Positions 9,048-18,786 of a stretch of DNA of 64,000 nucleotides are shown piece by piece. The stretch covers positions 21,698 through 85,697 of the forward strand of contig JAGWIG010000007.1 in assembly GCA_028873515.1 (NCBI GenBank), written 5' to 3'. The DNA is from Pseudomonadota bacterium (GTDB lineage Bacteria > Pseudomonadota > Gammaproteobacteria > Burkholderiales > REEB80). The notes beneath the pieces are model-generated. The model ran no database searches. It was given only the letters and a program-made list of their open reading frames with translations, and was not told where the DNA came from. How positions within the stretch are numbered: position 1 is the first letter of the stretch; each line of letters begins with the position of its first letter. The translations under genes were made by a program, and so were the position numbers.

Positions 9048-10280
9048 TCAAAAAAGGGCACGACGGATTACTGCACTCAAGGACAGACCCTGAACCAGTA
9101 CCGAAAAGACTACAACCACATAGGTAACCGTAAGTATAATCCGCTTACCGGGTATATCTGGTATGGACAAAGCCATGGCCATGGACAATCCTCCACGGAG
9201 CCCAGCCCATGTCATCACAGCTATTTCACCTTTCGTAAAATGGCGTATCGGACGAATAATTCCTGCAGATAAAACAATGCTCGCCAGACGGCCAATCAGC
9301 ACAACAGCAATGGCAAAAAAACCAAGAACCAGAAAAATCCGATCTGGCGACAAGGCAATGACTTCAAGACCTATTAACATGAAAAGAACTGCATTAAGAA
9401 TGTCATCCACCAGTTCCCAAAATATATCCAGCCTTTCAAGCACTAATGCAGAAACAGCTCTATTCTGCCCCCTGTTCCCAATCACAAGGCCGGATACGAC
9501 AATTGCAATTGGTGCTGAAACATGGATCAGTTCTGCCAAAGCATATCCCCCTGCCGCAAGGGCAAGCGTCATCAGAATCTCGATCTGATAATCATCCACT
9601 TCACGCAGAAAAAAAGACACCATCATACCTAAAACATATCCCATGGCTACACCCCCGGCCGCCTCACCCAGCATAAATACCGAAATATCAAGGTAAGCCG
9701 GTTGAGTATGACTCAACGCAATTTGAAGCAATGTCAAAAATACCACTACACCAACCCCATCATTAAAAAGGGATTCTGCCGTAATCACGATCTCAAGAGA
9801 TTTGGGTGTTTTCATTCTCTTCATGATCCCAAGAACTGAAATGGGATCAGTTGGGGAAATTAGTGCACCAAAAAGTAATGCGTGCAGCAGAGAAACATGA
9901 AGGTCTAAAAAATATGTCAACAACCAGAAAAGTCCGCCAGTAATGATGGTTGCAGAAAAGACACCTATCGTTGCCATTACAGCAACAGGCCATTTCTGCA
10001 ACTTCAACTCCGCAAAGTTCACATGCATGGCCCCCGCGAAAAGAAAAAAAGCCAGCAGCCCGTTCAGGATAAGCTGGTAAAAATTTATACTTTTTACAAA
10101 CCTATCCACTCCGGAAAGATCTATTAAACCTGTTGCCGCAAATCCAACGATTACAAGAGAAATTGACAATGAAACCACCATAAGACCTATCGTGGTGGGT
10201 AAGTGCAAATAGCGGTAATTGATGTAGGCCGCAAAAGCAGACAGGCAAAGAACAATTGCAACAGTCTGGAATAAGGTCAT
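9048..10280 (-). CDS. CPA1-family Na+(K+)/H+ antiporter
   Basis: 410 aa, almost entirely hydrophobic with about 12 predicted membrane segments. Family signatures are visible: ISPTDPISV in the fifth/sixth-helix region, ESLFNDGVGVVVF containing the ND pair that binds the cation, and WAGLRGGLSMAMALSIP near the C-terminus. These are typical of NhaP/CPA1 exchangers, which export Na+ or K+ in exchange for protons at the inner membrane. No large cytoplasmic C-terminal domain is present. It lies as a single gene upstream of the parE 3' end. Confidence 0.9.
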   Translation of the reverse strand: MTLFQTVAIVLCLSAFAAYINYRYLHLPTTIGLMVVSLSISLVIVGFAATGLIDLSGVDRFVKSINFYQLILNGLLAFFLFAGAMHVNFAELKLQKWPVAVMATIGVFSATIITGGLFWLLTYFLDLHVSLLHALLFGALISPTDPISVLGIMKRMKTPKSLEIVITAESLFNDGVGVVVFLTLLQIALSHTQPAYLDISVFMLGEAAGGVAMGYVLGMMVSFFLREVDDYQIEILMTLALAAGGYALAELIHVSAPIAIVVSGLVIGNRGQNRAVSALVLERLDIFWELVDDILNAVLFMLIGLEVIALSPDRIFLVLGFFAIAVVLIGRLASIVLSAGIIRPIRHFTKGEIAVMTWAGLRGGLSMAMALSIPDIPGKRIILTVTYVVVVFSVLVQGLSLSAVIRRALF

Positions 10281-10402
10281 TATTTAGCTCGGATTTATTT
10301 TTTAAAACATCTATGAAAGCAGCCAGCCTTGCAACAACATGAAAAAACAATAATGAAATAAGTTCTCAGGTCAAGTGAAACACAAATGAGCCGTTGAATC
10401 CT

Positions 10403-12406
10403 TCAGGCATGGGTATCAATTTCTTCATCGACCTGGTTTCCATTAAGTTCCATCCATCCCCGCCTGGACTCAGCTTCCTTTTTTGCCATCAGCATCTGGA
10501 ACAGATCGTGTGTGCTGGACATGCCTGACTTATCCACTACCCGGACTGGAAGCAGCCTGCGAGTATCAGGATTCATGGTTGTCTCCCAAAGCTGATCCGG
10601 GTTCATCTCTCCCAACCCTTTAAAACGGGTAACGGTCCATGATCCTTCACGTACTTTTTCTACCCTCAATTTTTCCTCAATTACTTCCAGCTCATTACTG
10701 TCAAGCGCATAAATCTTCCGCGGAGGACGATTTTTCCCAAGTGAAGGTACATCCACACGATAGAGCGGGGGATGTGCAATATAGATCTTTCCCTGTTCAA
10801 CCAGCTTTGGAAAATGTCTGTAAAATAGGGTAAGCAGCAACACCTGGATATGAAATCCATCCACATCTGCATCAGACATGATGCAGATTTTTCCATATCG
10901 CAACCCGGACAGATCAACTTCCTCCTCTTTCGTGTGCGGATCCACGCCAATCGCAACAGCAATATCATGAATTTCACTATTGGCCAGCAAACGATCCTTA
11001 TCAATCTCCCATGAATTCAGTCCTTTCCCCCTTAAAGGTAAAATAGCCTGCGTATCCTTGCTGCGACCGAGTTTTGCTGATCCACCCGCTGAATCCCCTT
11101 CCACCAGAAAAAGTTCTGAAAGCGCAGGATCCTTTTCCTCGCAATCCGTAAGCTTACCCGGTAATACTGCAACACCACTGGATTTCTTACGTTCAACCTT
11201 CTGCAGCTGCTTCAATCTGCTACTGGCTTGACTAATTGCCAATTCCGCAATGGCTCGGCCAAAATCCACGTGTTCATTAAGCCACAATTCAAGTGGATCC
11301 CTTACCAACGAGTTCACGAGCTTGACTGCGTCACGCGAATTAAGTTTTTCCTTCACCTGCCCCTGAAACTGGGGATCGAGTATGCGTGCAGAGAGCACAA
11401 AACAGGTTTTCCCCCAAATATCCTCGGCAGTCAATTTGACCCCCCGAGGCATCATATTGTGATGTTCAGCAAAAGCTTTGACAGCTTCAAACTGTGCCTG
11501 CCGTAATCCTGCCTCATGTGTGCCTCCATTTGCAGTCGGTATGAGATTCACAAAACTTTCGCCAACCCCCCCTCCTTCGGCACACCAAGCTATGGCCCAA
11601 GCAACACCCTCACCCAGAGCAAAAGTATCTCCTGCTTCTTTGTGACCGATATATTTTTCCCCGAAAAACACCGGAGCGACCGGTTCCTTTCCCTCCAGCA
11701 TCTCCAGAATATAACCTTTGAGGCCATCAGGATAATGCCAGTTACGGGTTTCTGTCTCCCGCCCTTCCTGCTCAATATTAAATGTGACTTCCACTCCGGG
11801 TAAGAGAACCGCCTTCGATCGAAGCAAACGTTCCATTTCAGAGACAGGAATCCGTGCTGTATCAAAATAACGCCCGTCTGGCCATACTCTTACTGAAGTT
11901 CCGGTCTGCCTTGGATTTTTAAGTTTCGCAATTATTTCAACCGGCTTCAAAACGTTACCATCTGCAAAAACAATCTGGTGCAGAAAACCGTCCCGTCTCA
12001 CATTAACTTCAAGCCTTGTAGACAGGGCATTTGTAACAGAAACTCCAACCCCATGAAGACCCCCAGCAAAAGCATAGGCCCCCGTTCCAGAAGTCTTATC
12101 AAACTTTCCTCCAGCATGAAGACGCGTAAAAACCAGTTCCACAACAGGCACCTTTTCTTCAGGATGCAACCCTACAGGAATCCCCCGCCCATCATCTTCA
12201 ACCGTCACCGATCCATCAATATGCATGGTTACGGTGATTCGTTGAGAAAAACCCCCGAGGGCTTCATCAGCTGAATTATCTATCACCTCCTGGATGATAT
12301 GAACAGGGTTTTCCGTTCGAGTATACATTCCCGGACGTTCCTTCACAGGTTCAAGACCCTTTAAAATCCGGATATCACTCTCAACATACTGACTGACTTT
12401 TGCCAT
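10403..12406 (-). CDS. parE: DNA topoisomerase IV subunit B
   Basis: 667 aa GHKL-type ATPase subunit that, with ParC, decatenates replicated chromosomes. The ATP-binding motif EVIDNSADEALGG lies near residue 41 and GGLHGVGVSVTNAL near 115. The TOPRIM region carries EGDSAGGSAKLGRS and DADVDG. Length and motif order fit ParE better than the longer proteobacterial GyrB, which has an extra insert. It is a monocistronic gene. parC is not in the window. Confidence 0.93.
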   Translation of the reverse strand: MAKVSQYVESDIRILKGLEPVKERPGMYTRTENPVHIIQEVIDNSADEALGGFSQRITVTMHIDGSVTVEDDGRGIPVGLHPEEKVPVVELVFTRLHAGGKFDKTSGTGAYAFAGGLHGVGVSVTNALSTRLEVNVRRDGFLHQIVFADGNVLKPVEIIAKLKNPRQTGTSVRVWPDGRYFDTARIPVSEMERLLRSKAVLLPGVEVTFNIEQEGRETETRNWHYPDGLKGYILEMLEGKEPVAPVFFGEKYIGHKEAGDTFALGEGVAWAIAWCAEGGGVGESFVNLIPTANGGTHEAGLRQAQFEAVKAFAEHHNMMPRGVKLTAEDIWGKTCFVLSARILDPQFQGQVKEKLNSRDAVKLVNSLVRDPLELWLNEHVDFGRAIAELAISQASSRLKQLQKVERKKSSGVAVLPGKLTDCEEKDPALSELFLVEGDSAGGSAKLGRSKDTQAILPLRGKGLNSWEIDKDRLLANSEIHDIAVAIGVDPHTKEEEVDLSGLRYGKICIMSDADVDGFHIQVLLLTLFYRHFPKLVEQGKIYIAHPPLYRVDVPSLGKNRPPRKIYALDSNELEVIEEKLRVEKVREGSWTVTRFKGLGEMNPDQLWETTMNPDTRRLLPVRVVDKSGMSSTHDLFQMLMAKKEAESRRGWMELNGNQVDEEIDTHA

Positions 12407-12426
12407 GTATTATTATTCCTGATAGA

Positions 12427-12451
12427 AAAGGACACCCGCATGTAACGGGTG
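12427..12451 (-). terminator. Hairpin with T-run, probable terminator of the upstream long operon
   Basis: CACCCG at 12433-12438 and CGGGTG at 12446-12451 form a 6-bp GC-rich stem with a 7-base loop, extended by GG/CC around a bulge. On the minus strand it is followed by TTTT. It lies between the ABC permease gene and parE. The plus-strand side is also somewhat T-rich. Confidence 0.5.
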
Positions 12452-12460
12452 CCTTATTGT

Positions 12461-12805
12461 ATTCCTGATTTTAAGTCGCATGAGAAGCAAAATCAAACCT
12501 ACTGTATATACATGATACTGGATTGGCCCAATGCAGCATTAGCAATCTTCAATAACATGAACCCATGCAACAACAGCCGGTAAGATATTGCAGAAAAGGA
12601 TCGCCAATCGATCCTGATATGGCACCAATTGTCTGAAACCGCACTCAAAAGGAGGATATTTCCCTTTTTCTTATCCCTGCTTATCCCTGAACCCTTACTT
12701 TTTCAGTTTACACCTGCGCGAAATGAAGTCTCCCACCACCAAAACCCTTGCGGTCTTATAGTGGGAGTTCCTGGATCAACGACCAGAACGCTTCATGATT
12801 TCACC
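12461..12805. other. Non-coding stretch, nothing recognised
   Basis: About 345 bases between the ABC permease stop and the hairpin upstream of parE. It contains a 7-bp inverted pair (CTCCCAC / GTGGGAG around 12730-12767) without a T-run. I see no supported gene. Confidence 0.4.
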
Positions 12806-15247
12806 CTATTCATAGAGAAAGACAAGAGGAGGATGACGCAGCAGCGGGAAAAGCATGAATATTCCTGCTGCAATAAATGCAGCTATTCCCAGCAACACGC
12901 CCATCAACACAAGGAACCCAAAATATTGAGGATGCAAATCGAATACCATGCGTGCAAGATATTGTGATAGCCCTCCGCCTAGTATGCTGGCAATCATCCC
13001 CCCGGTAATTCCCATTACTCCAAATTCACTGACAACTACCCACAGCAGAGATAGCTGACCCGCTCCCAAAAGACGCATCAGGGCAAGCTCCCGTCTACGC
13101 TCGGTAAAACTTGCCACAATTCCTGCCCACAGCAACAGAACCCCGGAAATTAATAACAGGCCAGAAAGCGAAGATACTCCCCTCGCGACAGCATTTACAT
13201 ACCCCCTCAAAGTTCCAATAACTTGGGTAACATCAATATCGCTGATTCCCGGATAATGAGAATCAAATAATTCAAGTTTACTCTGCATATTATTCGGAAT
13301 ATAAACACTGGCTATCCCACTATATGGCCAGCCTGCAAGGCTACCTGGCGCCGCTTCAACAAAAAAATTTACCTTGAATGAAGACCATGTTACCTTACGC
13401 AGATTAACTATGGGCTGTGTTATGGTTCGACCTGCTTCACTAAAGCTGAGCCAATCACCAACATGAAGATCAAGAGTTCTCGCAAGTCCTGATTCCACCG
13501 AAAACCCAGTGCCGCCCGCCATCAGGAGATGCCCTTCAATCAAATTATTTTTTTCATCCTGTGTAGTCTCTGAAAGGTTGAACTCACGATTAGCCAGATG
13601 TCTCGCATGCATGCCAGTATAGGTATGATCCATCACGGGTTTCCCATTAATGGCTACAAGCCTTGCTTTCACCATGGTTCGGACAAAAACCTTGTGCCCG
13701 GTCAATTTCATCAACCCAGCTTCAAAAGAAGTGATTTCAGAGGGAAGAATATCAATAAAAAAATGATTCGGGGTATCAGCAGGCAAACTGGCATACCAGG
13801 ATTTTTCAAGGCCTTGCCTTACCAGAGTTGCACTCATGAAAAGAGCGAGAGCTATTGCCAAGGAAGCGGTCTGCAAACCTGCAGCCCAGCCGTTTTGTTT
13901 CAGCCTCCCCACGGCCATACTAAACACTGAAGGCCGCAAGAAAGCAAACCTGGACCAGAATATCAGCAACAGGCGTGAAAAAAATACGGCTAAAATAATC
14001 ATCGCGCTAACAGAAAAAATCAGCCAAACTTCCCTTACCTGCCAAAGCATAACACCAGCTATGACTGCAAAACCAGGAATAAAACCCAAAAGCCCGGACT
14101 GATGAATTTCTGCTTTGCAAAGTAACGCACCCAACGACCAGCCATTCAATGATAGCAGCGCTGGGATGGCAAAAAACAGCATTAGCAAAGGAGATGCGAG
14201 GAATCCCGTGAAAAAAAGATAGGCTGGATTTACAGAGGGTAAAGTAAACCCAAGAACTGGGGAAAGAATTGAAGTTAAGCCCAAATCAAGAAGATAGCCA
14301 CATAACAATCCGGGAAGGGTTGCCAGAATAGCCAGCAAAGAAAAAAAAATGACATAAGCACGTAGAATACGGTGCCTGACTACCCCAAGGGCCAGAAGAA
14401 TACCAACAACCTGACGCTGACTATATACATAGGCATTCGCGCACATGGCAAATGCAATGGCGGCAAGCATGGCCGCTACCATTGCTGCAAGAGAAAAATA
14501 ACGTTGAAGTGGCTGAATTATATGAGAAATTTCTGGATTCAGATCCCCTGCTGTGCCGATACGCATGCCCCGTTGCAGATTCTGTTTCGTAAATAACTCA
14601 TAGCGACTGACATCACCCTGATCTCCAGCTACATAGAGATTATACCCAATATGTGCAAATGCACCGAGAAGATGCGTTTGAGACAAATCCGTATCGTTCA
14701 ACACCAAAGCCGGGGCCAACGCTGAAAACAGGTCTTCTACAACAGGCCCCTGTTTTAATATTCCAGAAATGGTAAGCGTAGCCTCCCCCAAGGTCACAGA
14801 GGAACCTATTGTAACATTAAGGAAATGTGCAAGCTTTTCATCCACATAAACCATGTGAGAAGAAGGGGCACCTAACTTACTTACTTTCCCCGCACCAGTT
14901 TCTACAAGATAATTCCCGCGTAGCGGAAAATTACCAGACACTGCTTCAACCATAGCAAGCCTGGCCTTATTTCTGGAAAAAACCATGCTTGGGAAAGTTT
15001 TCATTGTTGCAGTCTGCAGATGATAGCCTGTTGCATTTACTTCAAATGGCTCTGGGATGGAGGTATCGCCATGCACAACCAGATCGGCACCTATAAGCGA
15101 AGTTGCGTGGGCCGTTAAGGCAGTATTGAGTTCTTGTGAAAAAATAAGCATGACACTCCCCGCTACAACTGCAACAAGGAGACAAACAAACATCAGTCGC
15201 AGTTCGCGCCGCCGCCAATCATAAATAGGCAGCCGCCATAAGGGCAT
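12806..15247 (-). CDS. FtsX-like ABC transporter permease (YbbP type)
   Basis: 813 aa. It has one membrane helix near residues 18-36, a large periplasmic domain, a first FtsX block of helices at about 250-370, further central helices, a second periplasmic domain, and a final FtsX block of three to four helices at about 690-805. This duplicated arrangement is that of YbbP/MacB-like permeases that move lipids, lipoproteins or peptides out of the inner membrane using mechanical coupling to an ATPase. The start overlaps the ATPase stop (ATGA), so the two are translationally coupled and form one transporter. The substrate is unknown. Confidence 0.85.
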   Translation of the reverse strand: MPLWRLPIYDWRRRELRLMFVCLLVAVVAGSVMLIFSQELNTALTAHATSLIGADLVVHGDTSIPEPFEVNATGYHLQTATMKTFPSMVFSRNKARLAMVEAVSGNFPLRGNYLVETGAGKVSKLGAPSSHMVYVDEKLAHFLNVTIGSSVTLGEATLTISGILKQGPVVEDLFSALAPALVLNDTDLSQTHLLGAFAHIGYNLYVAGDQGDVSRYELFTKQNLQRGMRIGTAGDLNPEISHIIQPLQRYFSLAAMVAAMLAAIAFAMCANAYVYSQRQVVGILLALGVVRHRILRAYVIFFSLLAILATLPGLLCGYLLDLGLTSILSPVLGFTLPSVNPAYLFFTGFLASPLLMLFFAIPALLSLNGWSLGALLCKAEIHQSGLLGFIPGFAVIAGVMLWQVREVWLIFSVSAMIILAVFFSRLLLIFWSRFAFLRPSVFSMAVGRLKQNGWAAGLQTASLAIALALFMSATLVRQGLEKSWYASLPADTPNHFFIDILPSEITSFEAGLMKLTGHKVFVRTMVKARLVAINGKPVMDHTYTGMHARHLANREFNLSETTQDEKNNLIEGHLLMAGGTGFSVESGLARTLDLHVGDWLSFSEAGRTITQPIVNLRKVTWSSFKVNFFVEAAPGSLAGWPYSGIASVYIPNNMQSKLELFDSHYPGISDIDVTQVIGTLRGYVNAVARGVSSLSGLLLISGVLLLWAGIVASFTERRRELALMRLLGAGQLSLLWVVVSEFGVMGITGGMIASILGGGLSQYLARMVFDLHPQYFGFLVLMGVLLGIAAFIAAGIFMLFPLLRHPPLVFLYE

Positions 15248-15924
15248 CAGGGTTGAGCCTCCTGTAAAATGCCGTTTTTCAAGAGATACCTGTATGCACA
15301 GCGACGCGAAAGGGATTCATCATGGGTCACAAGTACGAGCGTTGTTCGTAAATGTTTATTTAAATCAAGAAGTAAATCAATAATACGTGCTCCAGTATCC
15401 ATATCAAGATTACCAGTTGGTTCATCAGCAAGTAAAAGCTTTGGAGAAATGACGAATGCCCTGGCAATGGCAACGCGCTGCTGTTCGCCTCCTGAAAGTG
15501 CATTGGGTAAGTGATTCAACCGTTCAGAAAGACCAACCTGTTCTAACGCTTCAGTCGCACGAGATCGGGCAGCATGTTTTCCAAGCAGTATTAAAGGAAG
15601 CATTACGTTTTCAAGGGCAGTCAAGGAGGGCATGAGCAAAAAGGACTGAAATACAATACCAATATTTTCCCCTCGCATTCGAGTACGGGTTTCTTCGTCC
15701 AACTCAGAAAAAGCAGAGCCTTCCAGCTCAATGTTTCCTGCATCAGGCGTTTCAATGCCTGCCATAAGATGAATAAGCGTACTTTTCCCTGCTCCTGAAG
15801 CACCAAGAATGGCTATAGTCTGGCCTTTTTCCACTTTAAGTGTAATCCCACAAAGCAGTGGAATATCCGGTATTTTCAGACGACGTTCTACATTCTTCAG
15901 CTCTAGAAGCGGATGGGCCGTCAC
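15247..15924 (-). CDS. ABC transporter ATP-binding protein (LolD/YbbA/MacB group)
   Basis: 225 aa nucleotide-binding subunit: Walker A GASGAGKST near residue 40, Q-loop VFQSFLLMPSLTALENV, signature LSGGEQQR, Walker B LLLADEPTGNLD and the switch His in LVLVTHD. The sequence is of the LolD/YbbA/FtsE group, matching the adjacent FtsX-like permease. The start codon is GTG and overlaps the tatD stop (GTGA). It is placed at the end of the long fab-holB-tatD minus-strand operon. Confidence 0.93.
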   Translation of the reverse strand: MTAHPLLELKNVERRLKIPDIPLLCGITLKVEKGQTIAILGASGAGKSTLIHLMAGIETPDAGNIELEGSAFSELDEETRTRMRGENIGIVFQSFLLMPSLTALENVMLPLILLGKHAARSRATEALEQVGLSERLNHLPNALSGGEQQRVAIARAFVISPKLLLADEPTGNLDMDTGARIIDLLLDLNKHLRTTLVLVTHDESLSRRCAYRYLLKNGILQEAQP

Positions 15925-16703
15925 ACCTCAATCCTGGTCCGTGGAAACAACCTTGCGAAATTACGTCCCGTCTCCTCAATAAGAAGATCGACCGGGATAT
16001 CACGCAAAAGCGCAATATGTTCAGCGACACGCCTTACATAAGCGGGCTCATTTATTTTGCCACGATAAGGTGTAGGTGCGAGGTAAGGAGAATCCGTTTC
16101 AACAAGCATCCTTTCTAAAGGAATCCTTTTAGCTACCTCCTGCAATGCAGTCGCATTCTTGAACGTGATAATTCCAGAGAATGAAATATAAAAACCAAGA
16201 TCCATAGCTGCCTCAGCAACTTCAAGATCTTCCGTAAAACAATGCATCACCCCTCCGACTGCTTCAGCTCCCTCGTCCCGCATCAACTTCAAGGTATCGC
16301 CTGCTGCCATTCTGGTATGAACTATCAGTGGTAATCCAGATTCCTTCGCAGCACAAATATGTCTTGCAAATCGTTCGCGCTGCCAAAGAGGGGCGTCAGT
16401 TAAACGAAAATAATCAAGTCCTGTTTCACCAATTGCAACTACTTTGGGATGTTTTGCGAGATTAACCAAATCTTCAATTGTAGGCTCTGTTCCCTCCTTC
16501 TCATCAGGATGAACCCCAACTGAAGCGAAAACATGTGAAAAACGTTCTGCCAGGTCAAGGACTTCATGAAAACGTTCAAGCGTTACGCTTACACACAAAG
16601 CCTGTTCAACCTGCGCTTCTCGCATATGGGCCATGACTTCATCAATACGTGAAGCTAAATCAGGAAAATTAAGATGACAATGAGAATCTACCAGCATAGA
16701 CAT
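15921..16703 (-). CDS. tatD: TatD-family metal-dependent DNase
   Basis: 260 aa TIM-barrel amidohydrolase-type nuclease. The N-terminal metal-binding motif VDSHCHL, the GETGLDYF motif, IVHTR, GVMHCFT and ETDSPYLAP are all present in family order. These proteins are 3'-5' exonucleases or deoxyribonucleases implicated in DNA repair and fragmentation. It follows holB and pilZ, as commonly seen in Betaproteobacteria (often annotated ycfH). A second in-frame ATG lies two codons in, so the start is uncertain by that amount. Confidence 0.9.
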   Translation of the reverse strand: MSMLVDSHCHLNFPDLASRIDEVMAHMREAQVEQALCVSVTLERFHEVLDLAERFSHVFASVGVHPDEKEGTEPTIEDLVNLAKHPKVVAIGETGLDYFRLTDAPLWQRERFARHICAAKESGLPLIVHTRMAAGDTLKLMRDEGAEAVGGVMHCFTEDLEVAEAAMDLGFYISFSGIITFKNATALQEVAKRIPLERMLVETDSPYLAPTPYRGKINEPAYVRRVAEHIALLRDIPVDLLIEETGRNFARLFPRTRIEV

Positions 16704-16730
16704 CCCGAAACCAAAACAAGTTAGATTAAC

Positions 16731-17159
16731 CTACATGGTATGGGTAATGCGAACATTCTGGCCAATACCGGCAAGAAGACCTTCAATCCGACGTTTTGCA
16801 GCACTTCCATTTTCATTCGTACTAAACTGTACACCAATTCCCTGCTTTTTATGGCCTGGAGCCTGAGCAGGCGTTACCCATACTACCCGCCCGTCAGCCT
16901 TGACCGGGTTCGGGTCATCCAGTAGATGTAAAAGCATGAATATTTCATCATGAAGCTGGTAACCCCTTGTAGTCGGAATAAACAACCCACCACCAATAAC
17001 AAATGGCATCCAGGCTGAGTACAAAGCTTCCCTTTCCTTGATACGCAAAGAAATTACACCAGGTCTTTCTGACTGATGGTTTCCATCGGCATTACCAGTC
17101 GACTGTGCCGAAACAGTTGTAAAGGCGGTCATTTCTTTTTGATTTATATTCATCGACAT
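16731..17159 (-). CDS. PilZ domain protein (type IV pilus assembly PilZ-like)
   Basis: 142 aa. The core (LSLRIKEREALYSAWMP-like region through FMLLHLLDDP, VVWVTP and GIGVQF) matches the PilZ proteins encoded next to holB in proteobacteria, which are needed for type IV pilus biogenesis. The classical c-di-GMP motif RxxxR and (D/N)xSxxG is not evident, as in PilZ itself, so c-di-GMP binding is doubtful. It sits in the operon between holB and tatD. Confidence 0.85.
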   Translation of the reverse strand: MSMNINQKEMTAFTTVSAQSTGNADGNHQSERPGVISLRIKEREALYSAWMPFVIGGGLFIPTTRGYQLHDEIFMLLHLLDDPNPVKADGRVVWVTPAQAPGHKKQGIGVQFSTNENGSAAKRRIEGLLAGIGQNVRITHTM

Positions 17160-17191
17160 CGATTATATATCCGGTACCTTGAACATGAATC

Positions 17192-18181
17192 CTAACGCAA
17201 TAATGCCTTACGCGAAACAAACAAGGCCCTGTAATCCAGCAACAATTCTTCCAGACATAACTGGACATTGAGTGGATGATTAACCGTTCTCATACGGTCA
17301 ATAACCTTTTGAGCAAAACGTGCAAGCTCAATTCGTTCGATACGAAAAACAAGCCGTAACAAGGCTTCAGCCTCCTCAGCATGACACCGGACTGAGCCAA
17401 TAGCAAGTGCTGCCAGCAAATCAAATACCCACTTGTATATCCAGGTTAATACTTTTACAAAATCAACATGCATGATCCGTTCAGCGAGATTCACTACATT
17501 AAGTTCTGATGGATGGCATAGGGCATCCAGTAACACAAGGCGGACTGGCTCATCATCCCCCATGCTCAATTCAAGTGCAAGCAACGGCCCGCCCCCGGCT
17601 TGGACAAGCCATGATTGTGCCTTGGACACATGATTGGCTTCAAGCCAATCAAGAGCTTCTTGCTCCTTTGGCAATGGCATCTCCAGTCTTGCACAACGAC
17701 TCAGAACAGTCAGTGGCAACATGCCTGGACGATGGCTTACGAGGATTAGATACGTCCCGGAATTGGGCTCTTCCAATGTTTTCAGAAGTGAATTGGCAGC
17801 ATTGACATTAAGTGCTTCAGCAGGATAAACGAGGACTACACGTCTCCCACCCTGATGTGTGGTAAGGCCGATCCTTTCACCCAAATCACGGACCTGCTCC
17901 ACCTTTATGACTTTGGAGGCTTTCTTGTTTCCATCCTCTTCAAGCGGAAAAACCTCGATAAAATCTGGATGAGAACCCTGGCTAAGATAATGGCAGCTTG
18001 CACAAACCCCGCATGGAATAGTCTTTTCAGATTCGGAGCACAGCAGAAAGCTAGTCAATGTGCGGGCAAAATCCAATTTCCCGATACCCTGCCTACCATA
18101 AATCAACAGTGCATGGGGCAATAAATCAGGTCTCGCAACACGTCCCCAGACTGAATGTTGCCATGGATAAATTGGGCTCAT
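17192..18181 (-). CDS. holB: DNA polymerase III delta' subunit
   Basis: 329 aa AAA+-like clamp-loader subunit. The N-terminal P-loop-like segment LIYGRQGIGK is followed by a zinc-binding cysteine cluster (CGVCASCHYLSQGSHPDF). Next come the DEVH-like region, here VYPAEALNVNAANSLLKTLEEP, and SHRPGMLPLTVLSRC, the delta' signature containing the SRC motif. The start ATG overlaps the tmk stop (ATGA). It follows tmk and precedes pilZ, a standard gene order. Confidence 0.92.
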   Translation of the reverse strand: MSPIYPWQHSVWGRVARPDLLPHALLIYGRQGIGKLDFARTLTSFLLCSESEKTIPCGVCASCHYLSQGSHPDFIEVFPLEEDGNKKASKVIKVEQVRDLGERIGLTTHQGGRRVVLVYPAEALNVNAANSLLKTLEEPNSGTYLILVSHRPGMLPLTVLSRCARLEMPLPKEQEALDWLEANHVSKAQSWLVQAGGGPLLALELSMGDDEPVRLVLLDALCHPSELNVVNLAERIMHVDFVKVLTWIYKWVFDLLAALAIGSVRCHAEEAEALLRLVFRIERIELARFAQKVIDRMRTVNHPLNVQLCLEELLLDYRALFVSRKALLR

Positions 18182-18786
18182 GGCAAGAAAGAATCAAGAA
18201 TTACCGAGATATCAGCCTGTATTTCCTCAATTGTACGGTTGGCATCAATAATTTTAATACGAGCATGTTTATGGGCCCGGTCAAGATATGCGGAACGGAC
18301 ACGTTCAAAAAACGCACACTTTTCCTGTTCGAACCTGTCTGGATTCCGTGCCAACTCAAGTCGTGAACGGGCAGCCTCTACTGGCAAATCGAAATATAAC
18401 GTCAAATCTGGCTCAAACCCTTGTTGAACCCAATCCTCAAGGACATCCAGCCTGTTAACCGATATTCCACGCCCACCCCCTTGATAAGCAAAACTTGCAT
18501 CTGTAAACCGATCACTCAAAACCCAGTCCCCGCGGGTAATCGCAGGAAAAATAACCTGGCCCAGATGCTCGCGGCGTGCAGCAAACATCAGCATTGCCTC
18601 AGTCTCCGCAAGCATTGGGTGAGTCAGCAACAATGTGCGCAGCGCCTCCCCTAGAGCTGTCCCGCCTGGCTCTCTGGTCATCACCAACCCCAGACCCCTC
18701 CCAGTAATTTTTTTTGCTATCCAGTCAATATGCGTGCTCTTTCCTGCACCATCTATACCTTCAAGCGTAATAAATTTTCCCTCCAT
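18178..18786 (-). CDS. tmk: Thymidylate kinase
   Basis: About 202 aa P-loop kinase that phosphorylates dTMP to dTDP. Visible motifs are FITLEGIDGAGKST (P-loop), MTREPGGT, the DRF triad in LSDRFTDASFAYQGGGRG and the lid-region arginines. I chose the ATG at 18786, which shares one base with the mltG stop (TGATG). A TTG one codon earlier is possible. It is part of the long minus-strand operon between mltG and holB. Confidence 0.93.
   Translation of the reverse strand: MEGKFITLEGIDGAGKSTHIDWIAKKITGRGLGLVMTREPGGTALGEALRTLLLTHPMLAETEAMLMFAARREHLGQVIFPAITRGDWVLSDRFTDASFAYQGGGRGISVNRLDVLEDWVQQGFEPDLTLYFDLPVEAARSRLELARNPDRFEQEKCAFFERVRSAYLDRAHKHARIKIIDANRTIEEIQADISVILDSFLP

Noticed and set aside
12629..12967. 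A 112-codon plus-strand frame before the ABC permease
   Set aside because: Its second half is antisense to the permease and the first half has no coding character.
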